A DNA stretch of 64,000 nucleotides from Nemertoderma westbladi (lineage: Eukaryota; Xenacoelomorpha; Nemertodermatida; Nemertodermatidae): positions 1-64,000 of the forward strand of contig JAUCBJ010000688.1 of the NCBI GenBank assembly GCA_032718475.1, written 5' to 3'. Every line of letters begins with the position of its first letter. Position 1 is the stretch's first letter. This document shows positions 1 through 11,200 of the stretch, one piece after another. Under the pieces are notes generated by a model. The model was not told the DNA's origin. It did no database searches and saw only the letters and a program-made list of their open reading frames with translations. Both the position numbers and the translations under genes were made by a program.

Positions 1-1781
1 GTTTCTCTAAACTCTTCGTCGTCGTGTTCGGTGTGTAGTGGTGCGGTGTTCCGATGACGTAGATTCTGCGCGATGGGTGAAGCACTAATACCAACTGGCG
101 TGCGATATGTAGAGAACGGTTTAGCGATCCGTGTACTCGTAATAGCTGGACCGGGTATAGGAATTCTGGTCGTCGTCGACTCGCGTATAGTCGGAGTTCT
201 CGCTTCCTGTTCGGCCTTCTGCAGTGCGAACAGTTCTCGCAACTCTGTCCCTACACTCGCCCCACATTCTTCGATCATTCGCATCCCCTTCTCGGCGATT
301 TCATTCGCCTTCCTAGTCCGTTCTTCGCTCTCTAAACTTAATCTCGCACTTTCCAACTGCGCCAGTTTACGTTCTTCTTCTTCCCTCGCTCGTCTCGCTG
401 CGCCCTCTTCTTCCACACGCGCCTTCTCTTCATACAACGCTTGTCGCTCCTTGTCGATCTCGAGTTCGCGTTCCTTGCGTTCGCGTTCAAGTTCGAGCTC
501 ACGTTTCTTCTGTTCGCGTTCGAGCTGGAGTTCGCGTTCCTTCTGCTCGCGTTCAAGTTCGAGTTCGCGTTCCTTGCGCTCGCGTTCAAGTTCGAGTTCA
601 CGTTCCTTCTGCTCGCGTTCCGCTCGCTCACGCTTACCTTTCTCTTCCAACTCTCGCAACTTCGTGTCTAACTTACGTGTTCGTTCCCGTTCCCGCTCGG
701 CTTCCTTCCGTGCTTCCGATGCACGCAAAACTTCCGCCTGCTGTTCGTCCAGTCGGCGTCTTCTCTCCTCCGCCGAGTTGTGCGAAACAAGGGATCTAGC
801 ACATATAACCTTACCTCGCGCGTGACTAACCTGGGAATCGCCGCTGTTTCTGGATGCGTCGTCGGGTGGAGTCAACGTCCTCTGTTGGATGTTCTCCGTC
901 GTCGGTAGCACCTGACCCGGTACCACCACTCCATTCTGCATCAGCCAGCTAGTAACTTCCCTCTGATAACGGCGCTCTTCTTTATCCTGGATCTCTTCTC
1001 GCTCCACTAAGTCTCTTAACTCTGCGTCACTCACTTGAGTCGCCTGCGCTTGTGATGTCCATAGCAGCCAGTTCTCCGTCCTAACTCGTCGGAATCGCTC
1101 CGACAACTCGCGGTGCTCCAACAAGGCTGCTAAAACCCTGTCGTAAATCCTCGTCGCCACGTCGCTCGACTGAGACTCTACTGCCTTCTTCGCTAGGACT
1201 GCAAGCTCCTCCGTCTGCTTGAATAATGCTGAGTTATATCCTCTTCTAATCTCTACTAACTCTACCCTCCCGATGTTGGCTGAGTCAGCTAACATCTTCC
1301 TTACCTTGTCCGCCGTCCGGGTTATATGTCCGGCATGCGCGCGAAGTTTCTTCTTCATCGCAGTGTCGAACTCTCTATCACTTACCTGACTTACGCTCGG
1401 TGGACTTGAAGGGTTATTTCGGGAACTACGGGTACTCCTTACAGCCGTCGGGACCACGGCACTTACCATACCCACAGGTCTGGAAACCGGGCTCCGGGCT
1501 CTCGCTTCTGCTACACTACCCTCCCTATCACTCACCTCTGTCCGGGCTGCCGTACAGTCCTTCCTTACAGTAGCGGTAGGGGATCCTAATACTATTACTT
1601 GAGGTTGTTGTTCTTCCTCACTAGTCACTGTCTCGTCCTCCTGTTCACTTACGTCAGCGTCGCTCGCTGCGTCGTCATAGTCGGCATTGTCGTCAACAGT
1701 AATATTTACGCTATCGTCAGTCGGCGGTCCAGCCGCCGTCTCGTAGCTGTCCTCTAGTGCCTCTTTGTCTGAGACACTCAT
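1..1781 (-). CDS. Gag-like coiled-coil protein, N-terminal part (runs off left edge)
   Basis: Reading the minus strand from an ATG at 1781-1779, the frame stays open for 593 codons to the window edge; an in-frame TAG lies two codons upstream, so this ATG is the natural start. The first ~90 residues are acidic and Ser/Thr-rich. A helical stretch around residues 140-250 follows, then a long Glu/Arg/Lys/Leu coiled coil at about residues 335-510 built from decayed 11-residue repeats (core RELELERERKE, bases ~440-610). After that comes a Thr/Pro/Ile-rich segment. There is no zinc knuckle, protease or RT in the visible part. The intronless, low-complexity character and the LTR-like upstream DNA suggest a retrotransposon gag inserted antisense in an ACO2 intron. 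A host coiled-coil gene is possible. I do not recognise a specific family. Confidence 0.5.
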   Translation of the reverse strand, partial: MSVSDKEALEDSYETAAGPPTDDSVNITVDDNADYDDAASDADVSEQEDETVTSEEEQQPQVIVLGSPTATVRKDCTAARTEVSDREGSVAEARARSPVSRPVGMVSAVVPTAVRSTRSSRNNPSSPPSVSQVSDREFDTAMKKKLRAHAGHITRTADKVRKMLADSANIGRVELVEIRRGYNSALFKQTEELAVLAKKAVESQSSDVATRIYDRVLAALLEHRELSERFRRVRTENWLLWTSQAQATQVSDAELRDLVEREEIQDKEERRYQREVTSWLMQNGVVVPGQVLPTTENIQQRTLTPPDDASRNSGDSQVSHARGKVICARSLVSHNSAEERRRRLDEQQAEVLRASEARKEAERERERTRKLDTKLRELEEKGKRERAEREQKERELELERERKERELELEREQKERELQLEREQKKRELELERERKERELEIDKERQALYEEKARVEEEGAARRAREEEERKLAQLESARLSLESEERTRKANEIAEKGMRMIEECGASVGTELRELFALQKAEQEARTPTIRESTTTRIPIPGPAITSTRIAKPFSTYRTPVGISASPIAQNLRHRNTAPLHTEHDDEEFRE

Positions 1782-4700
1782 AGTCTAAATAATATTTGCC
1801 TTCCGGCAAAAATATCTCGCAAAAATTCGAGATATAATTATAATTTAACCGAAATACGGTCAAATTAATTGTCAAATAATCAGTTGGTCCAAATGTCAAA
1901 ATAAATTCGCAATGCAATATTGTGAATTTAATGGGGTATATAGTTATAGCAAATACTAGCACAATATTTAAACAAAATATTATTATATAGCTATTATATA
2001 GCATTAAATACCGGTATAGCACAAAATAACTTTGAATCTAATACAAAATATTCAAAATATACTTGCCGCCCGAATATTTCTAATTTTATATATATATAGC
2101 TCTAATCAACGTAATTTTAATTTCAAATATTATTATGTATCCACTAGCGCGTGGCTACATCTTCGGGTTGCGACTCTCTAACTCTCTCTCTAACTTGAGC
2201 GATTCAAAAAACCATGGCCGGCTAAACCTAAATATCCTAACTAATAAATTGAGTTCAGCTTCGCAGTTAAACAACCGATAATTTTTTACTGCTTCCACAA
2301 ACACACTGGTGCCAACAGAACAACTAACCTTGTTTGCTGTGAGATTCCACGTCCGCGTCCAAAGATTCAGGCCCTTCGCTGATTGCAAACCGAACCCGCA
2401 GACCCACACGAACCCCAAACTCAGAAGTTCCGTCTTGCCATGTATCTCCAGATGGTATAAAATAACTAAGCGGTTACTTAACATACCGGTACAAAACTCT
2501 AGAATTTTACGAAATAATTTTGACCGAAAACTGAATTCTCGCAAACCTAGCTAAAAATTTCAAAAAACTTACTAATTACAATTTGCCCTAAGGCCTAAGG
2601 AACTGCTGTATTCGCAATTAGCAAAAACGCACTACCGTACATCCACTGTATGCAGTACAGTAAGTAAAACAGTACACCAACCTAACAGCCTAATGATACT
2701 GTGTGTGGTACGGCAAAACAAATGTCCCTTCTACCGTACGCAGTAACAGCAATCAGCCTAATGTACTACTGTACTATCGTACGCAACTAGTGAATACAGT
2801 AATCTAAACTAACAGTAGTCTAAACTAACAGCCTAAGAATACTCTATCTGCCTTACTGTACGCAGTACAGCAAAGCAATAGACGCGTATTACTGATAAAC
2901 AACCGCGACCTCTATACTAACAGCAGAACTGTTGAACAGACAAATACTGGTATACTTCTCTGCCAACCTAATAAGTTCCCGCCTAACCAATAAGACACAA
3001 AGACTGCTCTACTGTTAAGTAAAGGGGATCAGGAGCGTGCTATTACTAAATTGTAAGGGTTGCTAAATACAAAACCGCTACTTACCGTTAGATGGCGCTA
3101 ATCTGCCGTCCACTAATATATTTTACTAATTTTACACAACTCCTGCAAAATCGCTTGTTCCTTTCTCTACCGATTGCTCGATAGAGAGCTAACTGTTCGA
3201 ATCTATGAGCCACGCGGGAATAACCAAAACAATAAACCCGAGTCGGCTCCCTAAGCTTACTTAAGACGAGTGCGAGAGGCCTTGCACTCAGAGTATTCTT
3301 ACGCCTAATTTTATCACTATTAAAGCACGCTATTACCTACGTCTTTCTAATCGCGAATACTGGAGGTTCCCTAACGTAATGTGTGAATGCGAGAATATTT
3401 AAAATATCAAAATGGTACAGTATCTGTTTCTACGTGGATAATACCACCCCGGGTCTAAAACTGCCCGCGACTGGCTTTAGGCCAGCAAAATTACTAGCGT
3501 ATCGTGCGTACCGAATAGTGCGTTCTAGCTGATTGCCCACTAATGCAAATAACCGCTCAGCGTGAATAGTTTACAGTACACTAATTATTACCTTAGCTAC
3601 TCTCCGCTATGCTGCGTACTAATTCTTAATTTTTTACTAATTAATTACAGTCACGAATATTTAACAGCGTACTAATTACTAAGAGTTCCAGAATACGTAA
3701 TTCTAATTTATCACGCAACAGGTTTCGATAGTAATAGCCTAAATTGCCGTATTACTTTGACCTAATCAATAACTAATTATTGTAACTAAGAAATAGAAAT
3801 CAATCAAAAGAAAAGAGCGCCTATCTAAGCATTCGTAATCTTAGGCACACTTCAATAACACACCAATCAGCGTTAGAAATCACAGTTTACAATTGTGCAA
3901 TTCACTACTCGTACTCCACACTCAACGTTGTAATACGCGCAGGCCTCTCCCAGGTACATCTAGGATTCCTAACTAACCCAATTCCTGCCCCCCTAATACC
4001 AAATAGAGACAAAATCTGGATCATCAGCCCCCTAATTACTGTACCGGCGATCGGTCTGCGTGCCGCAGTGCAAGTTACCCGCCCGCAACGGTGACCCTGG
4101 CCAGCGTTGCTCGCTTTGAATCCTCCGCTCTCTCCTAGTCGCTCAACCCCCCGATGCGCCCACCGCCCACTGGCACCTTAGCTCTCCATGATGCTAATAG
4201 CTACCGTAGCGGCGCATGCAAATCACAAAGTCTGACAGTCTCAGAATCCCTTAGGATTATTGCGCAGAAAAGAATCACATAGAACCATTAATCAAAGGTA
4301 GAAATCATAGTTCAATTGTAATTAGCAGCAATCAAAGGAATTATTGAGAAACACAAGCAAGTAATCGCACTAGCAAATCATTTCACGAAATTAATCAAAT
4401 TAGCAAATTGCAGAAAGTATCAAGAAAAAACAGCAAGACAGGTGCTAGGGCTAGGTGTCATGTGATGAGTTGATGAGGCTCTACCGGCACACCGCCAATT
4501 TATAGGTGATCCGGATGGGGTGATGCAATAGGGTGACTCAATCGCTTTCTTATTGGCTCTCCAGTCCGTGCTAGCACTAGACCAACCTGGAAGCAGCTAG
4601 TCCAATAAGGAGGCCGGATTGTAGCCCTATTTGCTCCCCTTCCTCGAATTATTACCATATATGGTAATGGTTCACGTCTCTGGCTGCTGAATGGCCAGGA

Positions 4701-4834
4701 CAGCGTCCCTATATGCTAGCCCTACTAAAGCTAATATCAGCAAGCACTGAATCCAGGGTCCGAATAAACTTACCCTGGAACTATCTACATATAACCTAAT
4801 ACAAAATTACGTAGGTAGGGCTACATACTATACA
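1782..4834 (-). mobile_element. Candidate LTR and leader of the minus-strand element
   Basis: This 3-kb stretch has no gene. Read on the minus strand it starts at 4834 with TGTATAGTATG, as an LTR might. It carries CCAAT-type motifs near 4550 and a TATA box near 4500, followed by a leader leading to the gag-like ATG at 1781. The part at 2600-2900 is a low-complexity jumble of CTGTA/CAGTA and CTAACAG words. I could not find a convincing primer-binding site or the LTR's inner end, and the second LTR would lie outside the window, so the boundaries are guesses. Confidence 0.25.
4497..4504 (-). promoter_or_regulatory. TATA box of the putative LTR promoter
   Basis: The minus strand reads CCTATAAATTGG here. 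CCAAT-like motifs lie about 50 nt upstream and the gag-like ATG about 2.7 kb downstream. This is inference from motif order only. Confidence 0.25.
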
Positions 4835-4918
4835 AAATGGATGGTTTCAAATATATGGGCGTTTTGATTTCCCTACCTAAATACCACTGCGTTATTATGC
4901 CTTATCTAAAATATCATG

Positions 4919-5013
4919 CTGCACAACGGACTAATATTACGTACAGTATAACGGACTAATATTGCATACTGCATAACGGACTAATATTGCATACTGCATA
5001 ACGGACTAATAAT
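4919..5013 (+). repeat. 25-bp tandem repeat, ~3.7 copies
   Basis: Units contain ATAACGGACTAATATTGCAT. The first and last copies are partial or diverged. It lies in the ACO2 intron about 85 bp before the next exon, just ahead of the duplicated acceptor. Confidence 0.85.
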
Positions 5014-5039
5014 GTGGATACAGCGCCATATACCGTAAC

Positions 5040-5113
5040 AAAATGTACTACCGATATGTTTGTTTAGGTAAATGTACAACCGATATGTTTGTTTAGGTAA
5101 ATGTACAACCGAT
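5040..5113 (+). repeat. 29-bp tandem duplication of the ACO2 3' splice site
   Basis: The block ends in TTTGTTTAG and begins with GTAAATGTACAACCGAT. It occurs at 5040-5067 (slightly diverged), at 5068-5096, and as the true exon start from 5097. Each copy carries an acceptor AG (5066-5067, 5095-5096) plus the first 17 nt of the exon. Only the last AG gives the aconitase reading frame. Splicing to the upstream AG would add 29 nt and meet an in-frame TAG at the end of the inserted copy. Confidence 0.85.
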
Positions 5114-5221
5114 CATATATCAGCTGCTGGGCCTTGGCTGAAATACCGCGGCCATCTGGACAACATATCTAACAACTTCTGTATTGGCGCCATAAATATA
5201 GAGAACGACCAAGCCAACAAG
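5097..5221 (+). CDS. ACO2: Mitochondrial aconitase, penultimate coding exon
   Basis: The exon translates to [14 protein letters not shown], then [12 protein letters not shown] and IGAINIEN, ending in DQANK. This is the well-conserved aconitase stretch at the start of the C-terminal (swivel) domain. Aconitase interconverts citrate and isocitrate through a 4Fe-4S cluster in the mitochondrial TCA cycle; the cluster cysteines lie in exons left of the window. The acceptor is TTTGTTTAG at 5096 (intron phase 1: the Gly codon is split) and the donor is AAG|GTTAGT at 5221/5222 (phase 0). The 125-nt length fits these phases exactly. The next exon continues the protein without loss (K, then VKNVLTG). 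The last 27 nt of this exon are the seed of the 36-bp array that fills the following intron. Confidence 0.93.
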
Positions 5222-8200
5222 GTTAGTCGAAATACAGAGAACGACCAAGCAAACAAGGTTAGTCGAAATATAGAGAACGACCATGCCAACAAGGTTAGTC
5301 GAAATATAGAGAACGACCATGCCAACAAGGTTAGTCGAAATATAGAGAACGACCAAGCAAACAAGGTTAGTCGAAATATAGAGAACGACCAAGCCAACAA
5401 GGTTAGTCGAAATATAGAGAACGACCAAGCCAACAAGGTTAGTCGAAATATAGAGAACGACCAAGCCAACAAGGTTAGTCGAAATACAGAGAACGACCAA
5501 GCAAACAAGGTTAGTCGAAATATAGAGAACGACCATGCCAACAAGGTTAGTCGAAATATAGAGAACGACCATGCCAACAAGGTTAGTCGAAATATAGAGA
5601 ACGACCAAGCAAACAAGGTTAGTCGAAATATAGAGAACGACCAAGCAAACAAGGTTGGTCGAAATATAGAGAGCGACCAAGCCAACAAGGTTAGTCGAAA
5701 TATAGAGAACGACAAAGCCAACAAGGTTAGTCGAAATATAGAGAACGACCACGCAAACAAGGTTAGTCGAAATATAGAGAACGACCAAGCAAACAAGGTT
5801 AGTCGAAATATAGAGAACGACCAAGCAAACAAGGTTAGTCGAAATATAGAGAACGACCAAGCAAACAAGGTTAGTCGAAATATAGAGAACGACCATGCCA
5901 ACAAGGTTAGTCGAAATATAGAGAACGACCATGCCAACAAGGTTAGTCGAAATATAGAGAACGACCATGGGAACAAGGTTAGTCGAAATATAGAGAACGA
6001 CCAAGCAAACAAGGTTAGTCGAAATATAGAGAACGACCAAGCAAACAAGGTTAGTCGAAATATAGAGAACGACCACGCAAACAAGGTTAGTCGAAATATA
6101 GAGAACGACCAAGCAAACAAGGTTAGTCGAAATATAGAGAACGACCAAGCAAACAAGGTTAGTCGAAATATAGAGAACGACCACGCAAACAAGGTTAGTC
6201 GAAATATAGAGAACGACCAAGCAAACAAGGTTAGTCGAAATATAGAGAACGACCAAGCAAACAAGGTTAGTCGAAATATAGAGAACGACCATGCCAACAA
6301 GGTTAGTCGAAATATAGAGAACGACCATGCCAACAAGGTTAGTCGAAATATAGAGAACGACCATGGGAACAAGGTTAGTCGAAATATAGAGAACGACCAA
6401 GCAAACAAGGTTAGTCGAAATATAGAGAACGACCAAGCAAACAAGGTTAGTCGAAATATAGAGAACGACCACGCAAACAAGGTTAGTCGAAATATAGAGA
6501 ACGACAAAGCCAACAAGGTTAGTCGAAATATAGAGAACGACCAAGCAAACAAGGTTAGTCGAAATATAGAGAACGACCACGCAAACAAGGTTAGTCGAAA
6601 TATAGAGAACGACAAAGCCAACAAGGTTAGTCGAAATATAGAGAACGACCAAGCAAACAAGGTTAGTCGAAATATAGAGAACGACCACGCAAACAAGGTT
6701 AGTCGAAATATAGAGAACGACCAAGCAAACAAGGTTAGTCGAAATATAGAGAACGACCAAGCAAACAAGGTTAGTCGAAATATAGAGAACGACCATGCCA
6801 ACAAGGTTAGTCGAAATATAGAGAACGACCATGCCAACAAGGTTAGTCGAAATATAGAGAACGACCATGGGAACAAGGTTAGTCGAAATATAGAGAACGA
6901 CCAAGCAAACAAGGTTAGTCGAAATATAGAGAACGACCAAGCAAACAAGGTTAGTCGAAATATAGAGAACGACCACGCAAACAAGGTTAGTCGAAATATA
7001 GAGAACGACAAAGCCAACAAGGTTAGTCGAAATATAGAGAACGACCACGCAAACAAGGTTAGTCGAAATATAGAGAACGACCAAGCAAACAAGGTTAGTC
7101 GAAATATAGAGAACGACCAAGCAAACAAGGTTAGTCGAAATATAGAGAACGACCAAGCAAACAAGGTTAGTCGAAATATAGAGAACGACCATGCCAACAA
7201 GGTTAGTCGAAATATAGAGAACGACCATGCCAACAAGGTTAGTCGAAATATAGAGAACGACCATGGGAACAAGGTTAGTCGAAATATAGAGAACGACCAA
7301 GCAAACAAGGTTAGTCGAAATATAGAGAACGACCAAGCAAACAAGGTTAGTCGAAATATAGAGAACGACCAAGCCAACAAGGTTAGTCGAAATATAGAGA
7401 ACGACCAAGCAAACAAGGTTAGTCGAAATATAGAGAACGACCAAGCAAACAAGGTTAGTCGAAATATAGAGAACGACCACGCAAACAAGGTTAGTCGAAA
7501 TATAGAGAACGACCAAGCAAACAAGGTTAGTCGAAATATAGAGAACGACCAAGCAAACAAGGTTAGTCGAAATATAGAGAACGACCAAGCAAACAAGGTT
7601 AGTCGAAATATAGAGAACGACCAAGCAAACAAGGTTGGTCGAAATATAGAGAACGACCAAGCAAACAAGGTTAGTCGAAATATAGAGAACGACCAAGCCA
7701 ACAAGGTTAGTCGAAATATAGAGAACGACCATGCCAACAAGGTTAGTCGAAATATAGAGAACGACCATGCCAACAAGGTTAGTCGAAATATAGAGAACGA
7801 CCACGCAAACAAGGTTAGTCGAAATATAGAGAACGACCAAGCCAACAGGGTTAGTCGAAATATAGAGAACGACCAAGCAAACAAGGTTGGTCGAAATATA
7901 GAGAACGACCAAGCAAACAAGGTTAGTCGAAATATAGAGAACGACCACGCAAACAAGGTTAGTCGAAATATAGAGAACGACCACGCAAACAAGGTTAGTC
8001 GAAATATAGAGAACGACCAAGCCAACAATGTTAGTCGAAATATAGAGAACGACCAAGCCAACAATGTTAGTCGAAATATAGAGAACGACCAAGCCAACAA
8101 TGTTAGTCGAAATATAGAGAACGACCAAGCCAACAGGGTTAGTCGAAATATAGAGAACGACCAAGCAAACAAGGTTAGTCGAAATATAGAGAACGACCAA

Positions 8201-11200
8201 GCCAACAATGTTAGTCGAAATATAGAGAACGACCAAGCCAACAGGGTTAGTCGAAATATAGAGAACGACCAAGCAAACAAGGTTAGTCGAAATATAGAGA
8301 ACGACCAAGCAAACAAGGTTAGTCGAAATATAGAGAACGACCAAGCAAACAAGGTTAGTCGAAATATAGAGAACGACCACGCAAACAAGGTTAGTCGAAA
8401 TATAGAGAACGACCAAGCAAACAAGGTTAGTCGAAATATAGAGAACGACCAAGCAAACAAGGTTAGTCGAAATATAGAGAACGACCAAGCAAACAAGGTT
8501 AGTCGAAATATAGAGAACGACCAAGCAAACAAGGTTGGTCGAAATATAGAGAACGACCAAGCAAACAAGGTTAGTCGAAATATAGAGAACGACCACGCAA
8601 ACAAGGTTAGTCGAAATATAGAGAACGACCACGCAAACAAGGTTAGTCGAAATATAGAGAACGACCAAGCCAACAATGTTAGTCGAAATATAGAGAACGA
8701 CCAAGCCAACAATGTTAGTCGAAATATAGAGAACGACCAAGCCAACAATGTTAGTCGAAATATAGAGAACGACCAAGCCAACAGGGTTAGTCGAAATATA
8801 GAGAACGACCAAGCAAACAAGGTTAGTCGAAATATAGAGAACGACCAAGCCAACAATGTTAGTCGAAATATAGAGAACGACCAAGCCAACAAGGTTAGTC
8901 AAAATATAGAGAACGACCAAGCAAACAAGGTTAGTCGAAATATAGAGAACGACCAAGCCAACAAGGTTAGTCGAAATATAGAGAACGACCAAGCAAACAA
9001 GGTTAGTCGAAATATAGAGAACGACCAAGCAAACAAGGTTAGTCGAAATATAGAGAACGACCAAGCCAACAATGTTAGTCGAAATATAGAGAACGACCAA
9101 GCCAACAATGTTAGTCGAAATATAGAGAACGACCAAGCCAACAATGTTAGTCGAAATATAGAGAACGACCAAGCCAACAGGGTTAGTCGAAATATAGAGA
9201 ACGACCAAGCAAACAAGGTTAGTCGAAATATAGAGAACGACCAAGCCAACAATGTTAGTCGAAATATAGAGAACGACCAAGCCAACAAGGTTAGTCGAAA
9301 TATAGAGAACGACCACGCAAACAAGGTTAGTCGAAATATAGAGAACGACCAAGCAAACAAGGTTGGTCGAAATATAGAGAACGACCAAGCAAACAAGGTT
9401 AGTCGAAATATAGAGAACGACCAAGCAAACAAGGTTAGTCGAAATATAGAGAACGACCAAGCAAACAAGGTTAGTCGAAATATAGAGAACGACCAAGCAA
9501 ACAAGGTTAGTCGAAATATAGAGAACGACCAAGCAAACAAGGTTAGTCGAAATATAGAGAACGACCAAGCCAACAAGGTTAGTCGAAATACAGAGAACGA
9601 CCAAGCAAACAAGGTTAGTCGAAATATAGAGAACGACAAAGCCAACAAGGTTAGTCGAAATATAGAGAACGACCACGCAAACAAGGTTAGTCGAAATATA
9701 GAGAACGACCAAGCAAACAAGGTTAGTCGAAATATAGAGAACGACCAAGCCAACAATGTTAGTCGAAATATAGAGAACGACCAAGCCAACAATGTTAGTC
9801 GAAATATAGAGAACGACCAAGCCAACAATGTTAGTCGAAATATAGAGAACGACCAAGCCAACAGGGTTAGTCGAAATATAGAGAACGACCAAGCAAACAA
9901 GGTTAGTCGAAATATAGAGAACGACCAAGCCAACAATGTTAGTCGAAATATAGAGAACGACCAAGCCAACAAGGTTAGTCGAAATATAGAGAACGACCAC
10001 GCAAACAAGGTTAGTCGAAATATAGAGAACGACCAAGCAAACAAGGTTGGTCGAAATATAGAGAACGACCAAGCAAACAAGGTTAGTCGAAATATAGAGA
10101 ACGACCAAGCAAACAAGGTTAGTCGAAATATAGAGAACGACCAAGCAAACAAGGTTAGTCGAAATATAGAGAACGACCAAGCAAACAAGGTTAGTCGAAA
10201 TATAGAGAACGACCAAGCAAACAAGGTTAGTCGAAATATAGAGAACGACCAAGCCAACAAGGTTAGTCGAAATATAGAGAACGACCAAGCAAACAAGGTT
10301 AGTCGAAATATAGAGAACGACCAAGCCAACAAGGTTAGTCGAAATATAGAGAACGACCAAGCAAACAAGGTTAGTCGAAATATAGAGAACGACCAAGCAA
10401 ACAAGGTTAGTCGAAATATAGAGAACGACCAAGCAAACAAGGTTAGTCGAAATATAGAGAACGACCATGCCAACAAGGTTAGTCGAAATATAGAGAACGA
10501 CCAAGCAAACAAGGTTAGTCGAAATATAGAGAACGACCAAGCAAACAAGGTTAGTCGAAATATAGAGAACGACCAAGCAAACAAGGTTAGTCGAAATATA
10601 GAGAACGACCAAGCAAACAAGGTTAGTCGAAATATAGAGAACGACCAAGCAAACAAGGTTAGTCGAAATATAGAGAACGACCAAGCAAACAAGGTTAGTC
10701 GAAATATAGAGAACGACCAAGCAAACAAGGTTAGTCGAAATATAGAGAACGACCAAGCAAACAAGGTTAGTCGAAATATAGAGAACGACCAAGCCAACAA
10801 GGTTAGTCGAAATATAGAGAACGACCAAGCAAACAAGGTTAGTCGAAATATAGAGAACGACCAAGCCAACAAGGTTAGTCGAAATATAGAGAACGACCAT
10901 GCCAACAAGGTTAGTCGAAATATAGAGAACGACCAAGCAAACAAGGTTAGTCGAAATATAGAGAACGACCAAGCAAACAAGGTTGGTCGAAATATAGAGA
11001 ACGACCAAGCCAACAAGGTTAGTCGAAATATAGAGAACGACCAAGCCAACAAGGTTAGTCGAAATATAGAGAACGACCAAGCAAACAAGGTTAGTCGAAA
11101 TATAGAGAACGACCAAGCAAACAAGGTTAGTCGAAATATAGAGAACGACCAAGCAAACAAGGTTAGTCGAAATATAGAGAACGACCAAGCAAACAAGGTT

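Noticed and set aside
73-825. Ser/Arg-rich plus-strand ORF resembling an SR protein
   Set aside because: It is the antisense shadow of the Glu/Arg-rich coiled coil encoded on the minus strand, whose frame is open from 1781 to position 1 with a sensible start.
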